A stretch of DNA of 64,000 nucleotides. It comes from Nomia melanderi. Its lineage: Eukaryota; Arthropoda; Insecta; Hymenoptera; Halictidae. The stretch is from the NCBI RefSeq assembly GCF_051020985.1, contig NC_135003.1:1326001-1390000 (forward strand), read 5' to 3'. Positions 35,170 to 48,244 of this stretch are shown piece by piece. The translations under genes and the position numbers were made by a program. Within the stretch, counting starts at the first letter, position 1; every line of letters begins with the position of its first letter. The notes below the pieces were generated by a model. That model saw only the letters and a list, made by a program, of their open reading frames with translations, was not told the origin of the DNA and ran no database searches.

Positions 35170-36500
35170 CTTGGTATGAAAAATTATTCTACTCTCTGAG
35201 AAAATATGTAAATTGTTATTATCTATATTATGAATGCGTAAACACGTTTAAACAATTATCGAAGTAAAAAGGACACTTAAAATGCGCCAATATTTGCACA
35301 TATTTCCCTGAATTTATTTGGAAAACGTAAAATTGTGTGAGAAAATCTAATTACATCAGGTGATAATACAGATGTCTTGTCTACTAAAGACATCTTGAGA
35401 GGCTATAAATCATATTTTGTCTACAATTCAGAAGCGAAATAATTTGGCAAAACATTCAACGTTGACAGTGGTGCTCAACGCGGCATTATCCGTTTTGTCG
35501 CTCAGCGTAATTAAACCGCTGACTGCGCGTAATTATATCTTATTCTTAATTTTTTAATATAAAATTAAAGTCATTAAATCCGTATGCATATCTAAAAATA
35601 TTTTCTTTTTATTCGTTATCCTTATATATCCTTTTTAAATAAATTTTTAACTGCCAGCTGACTTTAACTGCAATTTTTCCAAGAACGTCTTTCTATTGGA
35701 AAAGGTACAAGTAAGGGCGAATAAAATGAAAAGAAAGTTTTGAGCAAACCGTTACATTTTAATAAATTGTATGGTTTAGATAATGTGTATAAAATGTAGA
35801 CACAATTTTGTGGTAATGTAGTTTTGTATATCGCCTCAATTATGTTAACTAGGCTTTAAATCATTAATTTGAGGCAGAGTTAGAGCATCGACAAAATTAT
35901 CGAATCTCAGCGTTCAGTGTTATGCATTGTTTTTGGATTACCGAATAATCTTTTAAATACATAGTAAAAATTTATATACTTAATGAATATATGAAAAATG
36001 TATATAAAAATATTAAGCTTTATATATAAAATTCACATATATATATAGGAAAATATTGTTAGTTTATATATACGTGCTACACTTTAATTTGCTGTTTTAT
36101 TATTGCATAATTTATAAATAAAAATACGATGTTAGAGCATGGTAATATAATGTCGTGCATTCAGTGGTTCTGTTCAGCGCTGGGAGAAATAATCGTCAAC
36201 TGTGAGCACCACTATCGACGTCGCACGTTTTGCCAAAATATTTCGTTTCTGTATTGAAAACAAAACATTACTTCTAACTTCTCTTGACGTCGTTCGTAGA
36301 AAAAAACACATCTTCTGTATAATTAGATTTAGATTTTCTCTTATATTTTGTTTTTAAAATACCTTGATATATTATTGACGTGTTTTGGCTGTCCTTTCCG
36401 ATTTAACGATTGTTTAAGAATATTTATGCATTCGCAATATAGTACATAGTGATTTATATCATTCCGTTTAGCAGAGTACATAGTATAATTGGATGTAAAA
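35170..36500. mobile_element. Large ancient inverted repeat, about 1.3 kb
   Basis: Sequence on the two sides of about 35840 aligns as inverse copies over several hundred bases, at lower identity than the other foldbacks. The best block is 35428-35475 against 36200-36252 (shared cgaaat, ttggcaaaac and gtggtgctca words). Alignment continues outwards (gagaaaatct at 35338 against its inverse near 36330; aaaggacac near 35268 against the inverse of gctgtccttt near 36395) and inwards (ctcagcg near 35500, inverse near 36170). The central 600 bases are AT-rich and non-coding. It is an old foldback or an inverted duplication. Confidence 0.65.
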
Positions 36501-36509
36501 GTCAACTGT

Positions 36510-37555
36510 GCTTGTTAATATTATCGTTGAAACACAAGACTTCTTTCAAGTTAACAATTTCTTTTTTCCTTAAATTAAAAAATTTGTCAGAATTTTTCTA
36601 AACAACGAGAATTTTCGAAAACACTAAACATTTTTTCCATAAAGAACTAAATTAAATATCGAACTCTCGAAAACTAGAAAATGAGAAATCTATGTACTGA
36701 TGTTTTATTGTTTACATCGTTAAGTTTTTTTTATTCTAACCGTCGATTCTGAATATGCAAGTCCGATGAAGCCAATATGACTCGTTCTCGAAGAATTAAT
36801 TCTTCAATAATGCATAAATTGCTTTATACCATTAAATATTTAGTTATTCACGATAATAAATTACTAGATGTCGTTCCTATATAATTTCGTAGGACTGGAT
36901 ATCGGTAATCTCTATGCCAACATAATTAATGAGTTATATGTAGTTTATTATACAGGAAAATACGTTATACTTTCATAATTCGGTATAATCATTTGTAATA
37001 TATGTCAATTCATCGACATTATTGTGAGCATCGAAAGAATTGAAATTGGGCAAAATTTGTCATACATTTTGTTCGAAAATTAGTGACTGTAAGAAATGTA
37101 TTGTCTATTTGCCTGCTATTATGGCATGCTTCAAGTCCTTATTCGTTACTACATGTAATGAATTTCCAAACTTCTGTCAATCCGTTTAAGTAGGTGTTCA
37201 ATTAAATTTTGTGAAACATTTTAATGGAAGTGTTGACTTTTTTCCAAGTACCGCTTCATTCTTATAAAAAATTAAGTTAACGGTTGGGCATTTTAATACG
37301 ATAAAGGAGTCGTTCGCAACTCAGTTTTTAAATGTTTCCAAACTTTAGTATTCAAACACTCAATTGTTTCCTGGTGTATATAACTCGATTTAATGTTTCT
37401 ACCTTCCATTTTCTAAAGTTCTTCACTGTAACAAGCGAACAACTCAGATAACAAAGAAAGAAGGCGATAAGTGAATGCACACGTCGAATGTAAAAGGCAC
37501 GTTACGCGTACATACATTGTTAATTCTTCATTAGAAAATAAGAAAGCACCTGACG
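36510..37555. other. AT-rich non-coding stretch
   Basis: No genes or clear repeats are visible. Confidence 0.5.
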
Positions 37556-37569
37556 CCTGAAGTGGCGCC

Positions 37570-37890
37570 ACTTTCTAATGATTACATCATGCATAAAGTC
37601 GACCAAGAATCTTTTTTCGGCATATATACGTCGAGGATTCGCGTCGCCAGGAGATAACCCGAAGTTAGAGTACTTTTATCGGGCCAGGTTCCTCCGCGAA
37701 CGAACAGGGAGAAAACTGACGCATCCACGCGGACATTGTGGGTCAAGGTTCGCGGCGATAGTCGCTTCGCCGAATCGCTTTGCCGTAGATACAGTCACTC
37801 ACAGTGAAAATCGTGCAGGGCAAATCGTAAGAAATATTGGGGTACCGCAGTTAAAGGAACCAGGTAAAAGTAAGGACTTAAAAGTTTAGT
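37570..37890 (+). other. GC-rich island with a 103-codon frame; possible exon
   Basis: The plus-strand frame 37578-37889 begins MITSCIKSTK and is partly GC-rich (Arg, Ala, Ser). A donor-like CAG then GTAAAAGT occurs near 37862, and a weak acceptor-like cgccag near 37650, so an internal or untranslated exon is conceivable. I recognise no domain, and the pyrimidine tract before the putative acceptor is poor. Confidence 0.25.
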
Positions 37891-37894
37891 ATAG

Positions 37895-38845
37895 CTAAAA
37901 TTTCTTTGTTTTATTGACCAATTAACGTTTAATATTTAAGAGAAATTAATCGTAAAAAATTCACCATTACTTACCACTTAAAAATTCAATTAAAATTATA
38001 TTCCACGTATATTTAGTAAATTACGCATTTTAGAATTACTTTCATCACACTTATTATTTTGATTAGTTTCTAAATTACGGTGACAGAATAATTTTTTCCT
38101 AAAAATATGTATATATTTTATAAGACGTTTTATTTATTTTGAAATAGTAAGATGTTCCACATGTTTGAGTGACAGTATACCACACGCAGAATCAGAATCT
38201 ACTTTAAGAAAAATAGAAATAATAGAATAAACAATAACATAAAAATTTTGAGAAATTAGGCGGTAATAAAGTCGAATATTTCTACAAAAAAATCTGTGAA
38301 ATCGTGCAAATTAGAATTTTTCTCGTAATATCTTCAATAAAAAAAATAATGAGATTTCCTCTGAAATTTTTTCCTTTTCCGATTCTACTCCATACCTTTT
38401 ATCTTGCATATAACAATGAAAGCAGTCGTAATTAGCAAGGGATCTGAGAGTAAAAAGCTTTAAAGTAAAAATGAAAACTTTCAAAATTTTTGTAGAACAA
38501 TCCATTACAATCTAAATACATCATTTGTTCGCATTAAATGTAGAATTAACAATTTAAAATGACTATAAAATTCCAAACATTAACCATATTATTCAACAAT
38601 GTTATTTTTTAAATATAGAAATATCAATTGTTGTTTAAAACATTGCTACGTATTCACACGTTCACAATTTTTTAAAAAGTTATAACTTGATAATTTAATT
38701 TCTGATGCACAATACGTAAGCTGTAATGTACAATACAATATACACAATGTATAATGCATGTAATGAATACATCTATGTACGACTGAAATGAATTTCAACT
38801 CGAACTTCTAAATACTTAATGGAAACGTGAAATGAAAAGAAAAAA
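37895..38845. other. AT-rich non-coding stretch
   Basis: No supported features. A minus frame at 38311-38505 is Lys/Glu/Phe-rich from composition. Confidence 0.5.
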
Positions 38846-38849
38846 TGGG

Positions 38850-39180
38850 TCAAAGCGAGCATCCGTCATCCGAGGGTTAAATATGCCGGAATGGCCCAAG
38901 AACCGGAGAAAATACACGCCGTGCCCGTGCTAAATGTAAATGTACTTTTATGGAAGGATTTTACTAACGTGGCTGAGCAGACGTTGTGTAACTGGTGACT
39001 GTGACGAAATAGAAATGTTCCTGTGCGTTAATAATTAGTACCCACAATCACGTTCACATTTCTAAGTTTCCTTCTTAGTGCTCATTGTTAGAGTGTTCGT
39101 AATAATTACGTCAGGCTCGTCGGTTGCTTGCCTCCTCACGGCTGACGGCTGGACGCTGCGTATAACAGTGGGTGAAAGAA
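38850..39180. other. Moderately GC-rich island
   Basis: CpG and GC content exceed the flanks (for example ccggaatggcccaagaaccg near 38890). No open frame or motif can be named. It is possibly a conserved non-coding element. Confidence 0.3.
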
Positions 39181-39184
39181 GTTT

Positions 39185-41520
39185 AATGTATGCACATTCA
39201 ATTTTTTCGCGATCATTTTATAAAACAGTATAACAATTTACTTAATGGTTTTAGTGTTATCTGTTATACACAACCAATTTAATTGTTTACAATTGTTATT
39301 TATTATCGAATACCAGTAATGTCATTCCATTTATAATCCAAGAATAATTTTAAGAATTTTTATTTCAACGAAAATTTTTATTTTACGTAGCGAAAGATTC
39401 GTATACAAACATATTCGTATTTATAAATGCTAAATATTTCTTTTTTGGCGTAGCATTGTTAAGATTAAATTAAAAGTCTTTCCTTTCGATTAATTTGTTA
39501 GGATATATTTTATTAGATTAATATAAAATATAAAGTCAAAATATGAAATTAATATGAAATTCATTTCATTATTTGTTTACTCTATATATTCTGAGTCAAC
39601 TTCGAGTATTGTTGAGTGTACTATTTGTGTAACAATAATATGTAATGATAATAATTATCTAGAAAGAATGTTGGTGCTCAAACCTTAAGGGGACCATATA
39701 TTATCAGTACGCATTTACTGACGGAGTTTAAGGTAGGTAGAAAGTAGTTACATCGAGATACTGTAATATGTTTTCTTTTATTACTTTTGTAGGAAATATT
39801 TGCAATAACATTTATATTACGTTCATACAAACACGAATAACAATCCTAATAAATATTAAAGTTATATTATTTTATAACTTAATTATATTATCACTTATTA
39901 TTAACACCAGAAGAAGTACATTATTCAAAAAGATATATCAATTACATTTTAAAAGTAAATTTTCAATACTGATAAGTATAATAGCGTCCAGATCCCTTTA
40001 CTCGTACTCTAATTCCTGTTTTAGTAAAAACTATTTATTCCAGAAACTATCATACTTATTCTAAAATTTTAGAATTTTATTCTCCTTTAATTAAATTCCT
40101 CATACTTTGAAGAGGATAGAAAAAAACAGTTTCCAAATTTCTGTTCGACGTATGACAGTGTACAATATTTGCCCACTGAATGTTGCAATGCATGGAATAA
40201 GTTAAAATTTGTTAGTTCAATAGACGCGAAAAGTGTTTTAGAAATAGTTAGTATTGAAAGTATGTGTAGGTCAACATGATCTGCTCCTTTCGGTAAATAG
40301 AAACTCGGTTCTTCTATTCTTAATAAGAATAGGGAGAAACGAATTGGAATTTGGAAAGTATACATATTTACAAAAACCAATAGACTTGTAATATTTAATA
40401 ATGTGAGTAAGTTCTTAAGTAATATTAAGAAACTGAAAATATTCACCAATGACAATGGATATAGAAGAATTTGTATAAGTGCAAGTTTGCTAATAAAAAT
40501 ATATAGTTCATTTATTCTACAATTCATAGATAGGTACTATAAATTATTGGTCAAAAACATTTCATTTAAAGAAAGAAACAACCTTCTTAATATTCAAAGC
40601 TATAAAAACTTTCACCTAGATTCATACCGGAGTATGCATTACGCAATCCGTGGAAAGGGATTAATCGGTGAACTTAACTCGCATTCTCGATCGTAATCGG
40701 GCGTTTAGAAATAAATCAATTTTATTGCACATTTCTTGTGCTACAATAAGTTCGTGTGTAGCTGTCGTGAATGCAAAAAGTGGTGACTTCAAGTGACCTT
40801 CGGAGGAATTGCTCTTGCGAAGTCGTATTTTAGTACTCAAATGCGGTATACGTGCTTGCTATATGGAGCATATTAGAGTATGGAGAAAATTAGCAAAGAT
40901 TTGATCTCATCATTTCATAACTTTTCAATTTCTTAATTTGTTTCTTTTTAAGTTGTATATAAGTTATTGTATCTTTAATTTCGAATCTTTGTAAAATTTG
41001 GAAGTTGCTCACCATTGATCTAGTAGATTACGTGTATTATTAACGGAGGAACCATAAGTATTTTGTTAAATGAATTGTCACATACCATTTATGATAGACT
41101 AACTCTCTATAGGAAATTCAAAACCTTAATGAATTTTCCAATAATTGTCGTTAGTGATATTCCTAATAAACAAGTCTAGTCGCTTTTCCCTAACATCTTA
41201 AATATGTTGTAACCATTTGTGAAACAAAAATAATAAACCGTATTCAGGAGTGGTTTTTGAATCGTTAATGCAGCACAGTACGATTTAACAGAAATGTTTT
41301 CATTTGCGCAATAATTGATTTCTCGTTTAATCCTGGTAAACGAGTGCAAAAAATCGTCATGTAAATCAAATAATATTCATGTCGTACGAAATAAGGGAAT
41401 GTCGTAGAATAGATGAATGTTACTAACTGAATAAATGGTATTCAATACAAAAATTATTAATACTTGCATACACGGATGTTAATTTTAAGCTTCCTTTTGC
41501 CTATCAGTGCAGATTCACAT
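39185..41520. other. AT-rich non-coding stretch
   Basis: Long but motif-free frames occur on both strands (40087-40527 minus, 146 codons; 40403-40696 plus, 97 codons). They overlap one another and are dominated by Leu, Phe, Ile, Ser and Asn. I found no transposase, receptor or enzyme motif. Confidence 0.4.
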
Positions 41521-41522
41521 TG

Positions 41523-41615
41523 TTACTCATAAAAGTATCCGCTCACTTACTTGTATAATATATTTCATGTATTTAACGAATGTTAAAGTTGGTGTTACCA
41601 GATATAATTTATACC
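41523..41615 (+). repeat. Dispersed repeat shared with 7742-7826
   Basis: Tactcataaaagtatccgctc, tgtataatatattt and atttaacgaatgtta are followed by a gttaccagatataattta block, matching the other copy in order and direction. The opening resembles Tc1-like ends but no transposase is nearby. Confidence 0.6.
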
Positions 41616-42010
41616 GTTAATTACTCGTAGCAGATCATTTCTTCGACAGAGTTAAATTGTTTCGAGAGGAGCATATTATTCTTTCTTTGTTATCTTTGCA
41701 TGTGAATGTGTAAGGTCAACGTTGTTCTTTTAAATAGAATATTAATCTTTTTTATGTTAGACGATACAACTTTTCATTTTCTACAGAAAAGTATTAAAGT
41801 ATTTCTATCGTAAAGTCAATAATTTAGAAGATATTTTAATTGAAATAACAGACCGTCATTCTTGTATTAATTTTAACTTCATTTACAGAAAAAGGTCAAC
41901 GTAACCAGCATGTAAATTATTTTACATTCTTCGAAATGGACATTCTTTTCTTCTTGATTGGTGCGAGATGGTTGTGTCGTCAGTCCAAGAATTTAGCATT
42001 AATATAGAGG

Positions 42011-42117
42011 GTGGGCCATGTAAAAAATGCAGTTACGTAAATATCTCGAGTGTTTATGGTTGTGCGAAAGAAACTCCATAAAACTTAGTAACTTGTGATC
42101 TCATTTACATGGCCCAC
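42011..42117. mobile_element. Tiny element with perfect 14-bp inverted ends
   Basis: GTGGGCCATGTAAA (42011-42024) is exactly inverted at 42104-42117. The total length is 107 bp with a non-coding core. A minimal mariner-like MITE is possible but no TA duplication can be fixed. Confidence 0.6.
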
Positions 42118-42119
42118 CG

Positions 42120-44095
42120 GTGTGTAATAATATCAATAGACACCGTAAAGGGACATATTTTCTGACCGCATAAAATGAGATTACGTAACCGGAAGTAATA
42201 CTTGCCGCGTAAAAACAGAACGAGGTATGAAAGTATCGCATAAATCGTGGGATGAGTGTAATTCTATTTTCCGCTGAAAAATTATTAACAATAAAGTAAG
42301 TCTTGCGAACGTAGTTACCAAATAAACTGCAAAGCACTGGGTTAACGTCAAATTTGAAGTGTTGTAAAATTAAAGAAGATAGGTAAGCCTGGAATAAATT
42401 GTAAAGTGAAGTAATAATAAATCCAGAGTTTAACTTTGAGCAAGTGGAATGTTAATCCTGAAGAAACCAGATAAACCAGAAACACCCTAAGATAAACCGA
42501 AAATTGTGATATTAAACGAAAGCTACTTACTTCTATAGGAACATTAACGTTAAATTAGAATTTAAGAAATCGTATTTCACGTGAAGTTTTGTGAAAGACC
42601 TACAAACTTCCTCAACTAGTGAAATGAATTAGCATTTTCTAATTTCATCGTGTTCATTAACCAGTTTCGTGAATTTATTACTTTTACAAACTTATTCGAA
42701 CAACTATAGAATGTTTTAGTTCGCTTTCTGTTAAAAAAATACGAGAACACCAATTATAAAATGATGTCTTGTGAAAATGAATAATAGAACCCGTGATGTA
42801 GCACAGATCTTCCGATAATCAATTTTCTTTTAAATGAGAAGAAAATTAGAAATAGAAACATCTCATCGAACCGTCTGTTTATGAATGTAGAAAGTTTAAA
42901 TTATATATTAAATACATTTTAAAATCAGCTGAGGTGCTTACGACTCAATAACAAATTATAAGTAAATTAGGAAATTTTAAAGCAACGCTTCTACTCGATA
43001 AAATCTAGCTTTCAGAATATGGTAAAATACAACTTCCTGTTGCCAATGTCTGTGATGTCGATATATCTTAAGCTCTTTATTAATGAGAAATATGTTACCT
43101 GATTTATGTAAGGATGGAATGTGTAACAAAAGCAGAATTACACGGAACCATGATAAAATAATTTTTCCACAATATATATTATATATTGCTATAATAAATT
43201 GTATTTTTCAGTAATTGCATTTGTTTCGCTGGAGCATCAATTAATCGTTGACAGAAAGATATAAATATGAATTGTAACGTATATGAGTTATAAATATGAA
43301 ATATATTCTTGTACATGTAAATAAGCTTACCTTATTCGTAAAAGCAAATACATAACATAAATACAAATATACAATTTATTTAAATACTTGTTATTTATCG
43401 GAGGAAAGTACAATAAATTTACATGAACGTAAAACAGTTATCGATATCCTGATCCTCACAGAATATACACTTTCGGCAAAAACTATGAGAACAGCGAGCT
43501 AAAAGAAATATTATATTTAAAAGGCGTAATCATATTCACAGTTCCCAAAATAGAACACAAATAATTCATGTGTGTATCGACTCCATAGATTTTATTGTGT
43601 TATTGCCTGAAGAAATTTGGTACATTAGTTTTTTTACAACATTTTACGCTGTTGCAATTACTTACGTGATGATTAAAGACTTTTGTTTCTCAACTAAATA
43701 AAAGTGGTAAGGTGTGCTGAAATCAATTAGACGTATCATTTGTGGCTGTTTTAGGAATTTTTCCTTCCTGTTTCTCCTAATTTTATTTTCTATTCGTACA
43801 AGTTTGATTTGCCCTGTTACTATTTAATAACTTTATTTCTTCCTTCTTGCCTCTTCTTGCCCAATGTAGTCAGTATCATAAATTAAATAATGTAATGTAA
43901 TTACTGTCTTTCTCCTTTGAAACATCATTGCTTTTATCATAAATTCATTCAATTACATTACCGAATTCAAAAATTACTGTTACCATATACATTCAATGTT
44001 CATCCGCTATTAAAAATAGTCTTCAATTTTTTCCGGAAAACACGCTCGACGTAAAAACTAAATGCAACACAATTTTTTTAGCCATCTAATCAACG
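42120..44095. other. AT-rich non-coding stretch
   Basis: No gene or named repeat was recognised. Confidence 0.5.
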
Positions 44096-44099
44096 AAAT

Positions 44100-45070
44100 C
44101 GCTTAGAGAATGAAGTTCTCTTTTCCGCCGTGCACTAGAATTAATTTATAGCCGAAAAGAAAAACGACGGCCGTGATAGTGGCCAAAACCGGTGCGGCGA
44201 TCACAATCGGTGCATCTATTCGTTCTTTCCTGTTTCTGAACTAAAATTACCGGAAAGGATGAAATGCTTTCGAGCAGCGATATATATTCATCGTCTAAAA
44301 TAAAAGTGTTCCGTACATCAAATACATCCGCGCCGCTGCCGAGAATATACGTGCAGCGAATACGGTACACTCGAACCGTATCATGAACGCCACGAGTATT
44401 TCGCAAGATCCACCAGCCGTTTCGACAAAAACGTTGCGTTTTCTCCTCGAGCCGGTCTTCTCCTCTTTTTTCCCCCGGCCTTTTTCTTCCTGTTCTTTTT
44501 CCGGCGACTCGCAGAGAGGAGGCAGCGTTAGAACTTCCTTGGGACGTTAGCTCCCTCGGCGTCGATGAAACCTCGGCGAAGTTGACGAGCTTCCTGAGAT
44601 GCAGCCTGGCGTACACACGCACACGTTCCTCAAGGCGCCACCGTCCAAGAATTTAATTAGTGGCATCCTCTTTCGCTCCGAAAGTAGAGTCGGCAGCTTT
44701 ATCCATCTTGGTGGTTTTCGAGCCGTTGCCACGAGCCGCTGATAACTACCCACAGTCGGCATACCGTCGCGGACGAGCATGAAAATGAAAAAATTTTACT
44801 AACTTCCTAGACCGCTGGATAAACGAGTCCCTCGGATGCCTTTCGTATTAATATCCCGTCGAATTAAAGCCCCCCCGAGACTGTACCCGGGGGAATTCTG
44901 CTCGCCGAGGGGCCGAAATACCAGGTTTGTTTCTCGTTAACGCGGAGACAAATACTGTTACACTGTTCCGTTGACGCAGACACAATTTGCAATGCACAGT
45001 TTTACCACACACTAAAGTTTCTGCGTCGAAATTCGAATAGCTGTTTCTGTCTTATTCGTACGATGACGAC
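44100..45070. other. Large GC-rich CpG island
   Basis: Nearly 1 kb of high GC sits in AT-rich DNA. Minus-strand frames of 158 codons (44146-44622) and 77 codons (44547-44780) overlap in different registers, are Arg/Ser/Gly-rich and match no family that I know. A G/C-run hairpin occurs at about 44870-44893 (CCCCCCC ... CCGGGGG). A promoter with 5' untranslated exon is the simplest reading, but it is not proven by any visible core element. Confidence 0.4.
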
Positions 45071-45162
45071 GCCAGATTTTTACTTATTACATAGTGAATG
45101 AATTATTGTATAAAAGTATAGTAGTTGTACGAAGAATAATTAACGGGATAGATATATCTTAA

Positions 45163-45396
45163 CACTTAAACAGTCACTTAAAAAGAAGTGTAACTGTAAT
45201 CTTTTTCAGTAATCTTAATTGAACTCATTCAACAAATATAATTAAAAATTGTCTTTCACGAAAGCAAGAAAGGTATTGAATTGCAAGTATTCCCAGTTCA
45301 AAGCTTACTAAATAATAAAAGAATAAGTAAACAAAATAACTGGTAATGCATTGATACGGCAAAAGCGGGCAATCTTCCCATTCGGTTGGTTAAGTG
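45163..45396 (+). mobile_element. TTAA-flanked MITE, group H, copy 1
   Basis: The element is 234 bp between TTAA at 45159-45162 and TTAA at 45397-45400. The left end CACTTAAACAG and right end GGTTGGTTAAGTG are inverse over the first bases. The right end, with its GGG...CCC...GG pattern, matches the right end of 54258-54473 and, inverted, the fragment at 62075. It is non-coding and of piggyBac type. Confidence 0.75.
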
Positions 45397-45418
45397 TTAA
45401 TTACAATGAATTTATGAG

Positions 45419-45478
45419 GTTAATTTGTCTAAAAAACTTAAGCATATTCTGTGCATACAGATTGTTGGAATCATTTAG
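45419..45478 (+). repeat. Short repeat block shared with 23791-23840
   Basis: Ggttaatttg, aaacttaagcatattctg and ggaatcattta are shared with the other copy in the same order. It lies just right of the group H MITE. Confidence 0.5.
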
Positions 45479-45489
45479 GTTCGTCTTCA

Positions 45490-46855
45490 TAGCAGATTTA
45501 ATGTTACAGCTGTGCTTTTTTATAGGGGAAACAGCGGATATTTATTAGTATGAATCGTACTCAATAATTTCGAGTAATTTTATTAAGATGTACACTGGAT
45601 AATTATTAACATTTTTTAGAGTTTACAAACGATGAAGTCGCGAAAGGATATTTCTGATTTATTGTACATTTCTATTTGGCGCTATAGAGTTCAGGGGTCC
45701 TTTTAGTTCTCTATAAATTTGAAAAGTATTGTAACTATAAAAAATGATAGGATGAAAATTAAATGAGTTGAGTAAGATAATGTAAAGATAACATAACATA
45801 AAAATAGACATAAAAATGATTATTTTAACTTCGAAAATTTTGGGAAAGAATTATAATAAACAAATATTTTTAAATGACTGAAATTTTTGGGTCACCATTG
45901 TTCTCTTGCAAGTTTAAAACTGTACTGAAAGAGCATACTGAATGTTTTAAAAAGTATTATATTTATAGAATCATATACTCTTCGTATGTGCAATGATATG
46001 CATACATTTAAATGTTGTTATTTTTTTAATGGTAATGTATACAGTTACTTGAATACTACTTGATTTATTTTAAACGATTCATACGTCACTTTTTATTGAT
46101 TTCATAACCGAATGAAGATGCTGCATAATTTGATATTATTGTACTTACACGGAATTTCATAATTTTTTTAATGTCCGGTTTCGACACCTTTCCTTGTCAA
46201 TTTTGTTTTAAATTTTGTAGCTACTCTTGAATTGTTCACTGGTGTAACGTTTTAGTAGAAAAATTCGAAATTTAATTAAGTTTGTATTGTCAAGAATTAT
46301 AGATGAATAATATTGATATTTAGAATTCTGCGTCACATATCACATAGTATTGATTCATATTTGCGGTTTCTATTCTTCCTGAGTTATGAGTTTTCTGTGG
46401 TTTATACGGGCTCGTTGTGCCTCGATAAATTATGAAACAACGTGTGGAATGTTTAATATGCCATACAGAAGCTTTCCAACACCTTCTTTAATACAAACAT
46501 TTATTTCAAATGTCTTTCAAACTAATGATTCCTTTTATCGATACTAAATGTGCAAATATTCTACAAACGTGGTAATCTTTGAATCATCTAACTGTTTTTT
46601 AGTACTATCTTCCAATTGCGGTGAGAAAATGGTTATAACTTATACCAACGCATACTTCATCTCGTATAGTAAGACAAAGTACTGGTAAAGCGTTGTCGTT
46701 TTTTCTCATTAATTCTCTATTATAGCGTCATTCTCATACTAATGTGCAGTTTGCAATTTCCACACAAGTTCCGGAGACAGTTGCGATACAATTTCAAAAG
46801 GTGAATAGAATGGTGGTAAAGCCTTTCGAATGTCTGAATATATATCGGGCCGTCT
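45490..46855. other. AT-rich non-coding stretch
   Basis: No features were recognised. Confidence 0.5.
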
Positions 46856-46859
46856 TTCA

Positions 46860-47480
46860 CATTTGTTATGGCTACTGCAGTTTGCTTGCGTTACCTGTAC
46901 GTGTCTGAATTATTCACATAAGGCCGCACCTATGTCCCTCTGTATCCACGGTATTAATTAATCGTCGAACATCGTCACGAGTAAAGTATTAATTAAACAT
47001 TCCAATCGTGAACTGTTACACCAATTATTATAACGGATGCGCTGGCTTCTTCGCATAAATACGGTATTCCCTTTTTCTGGATTAAGAATAACGTTTAACT
47101 GCTCCTATGTTTTATTCCTGTAGTGTGCGGCCCTCACGTCCTGAGTCAATCCTAATAGCTAAAAAGTTACAGGGGCAAGAGGACTCTTCCAGGGCGCTTG
47201 CGTATGTAGCTATAGAACAACACCTGTTATTATTGGCCGAATCGCGTAAGAAGGAACGCGAGCGAAACCAAATGCGTTGAAGTGAGATGTACGAATATTG
47301 GCGTCGAATTTCGTTTCTACGCAGCGACAGCTTTTTATGTTTGCCGAATCCCGTGGTCGCAGAGGCTCGGCTACTATGTTTCCTGGAAGCATCAAGATAG
47401 AGGGTGCGACAGAGTTCCTTTTCCTCTGTGCACTTTTAGTTCGGTGGTTGCTGCTATAGATTTATAGATTTAAAGAGTCT
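46860..47480. other. Moderately GC-rich island
   Basis: CpG-rich relative to its flanks. Frames of 61 codons on both strands overlap and have no known family. It may be a regulatory island. Confidence 0.3.
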
Positions 47481-47838
47481 CCTAGGAGAAACGTCCACCA
47501 CAGCCTAGGTATTTTTTGGGATTATACGACAACAATTGGAACAGAATTTACGTATATATATTTAGAATATTCTGAAAAAGTCAAATAAATATTATCGCAG
47601 ACCAATCATATTCTTCATATATTTCACTGCTTTAGAACTTAACAATTCTGTTCAAGACACAGCGTGTTTTAACATGTCTTCATAAATTGACCAAAAACGT
47701 TTCTTAGAAGGACCGAGGTGGAGTGTACAGTCGATTCCCCTTGCCCCCGTGACTTTTTAGCTTTTGGGATTGAATCAGGACGCGAGACCTACGCGGTAAG
47801 TAAAACACTAACTCCATTAATTCTTTTTAATACTTTAA

Positions 47839-48076
47839 CCCTTTGCACTCGATTTATTTTCAATGTTATTGAGCGCAAACTTGTATTTATTTGTAGGAAA
47901 ATCACAAGTAATTTACAGCGATAGAATTCAACGTTTCACATTTACTTTATTTCTTATTATTCTAATAAGATTTAATTTTTATAATTTTTTAATGTGTGGT
48001 AATTTTTGAAACAATTTCCAACGTTTTATAACAAATTTGTATAGCCATCTTCAGCATGACATACGAGTGCAAAGGG
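47839..48076 (+). mobile_element. TTAA-flanked MITE, group F, copy 2
   Basis: The element is 238 bp between TTAA at 47835-47838 and TTAA at 48077-48080. The inverted ends CCCTTTGCACTCG and CGAGTGCAAAGGG are perfect over 13 bp. It has exactly the same length as 24371-24608, yet the interior is largely different. Confidence 0.9.
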
Positions 48077-48244
48077 TTAAAAGTGGATTATGCATATTAA
48101 AAGAAATATTTCAAACATTTTGTAAAATATATATATGTTTATATATAAATAATATACGGGAATATAGAAAACTGTAATAAATAACTATGTACGTTTAATG
48201 ATAATATGACAAGTCGTGTTTAAATATAAGGAACTAGATAATAG

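Noticed and set aside
40087..40527. A 146-codon minus-strand frame, Leu/Ile/Phe-rich
   Set aside because: Composition follows the AT-rich sequence, the frame overlaps another open frame on the plus strand, and I could match no receptor or transposase motif.
44146..44780. Overlapping minus-strand frames of 158 and 77 codons
   Set aside because: Different registers over the same GC-rich island, with no recognisable domain. More likely non-coding or untranslated sequence.
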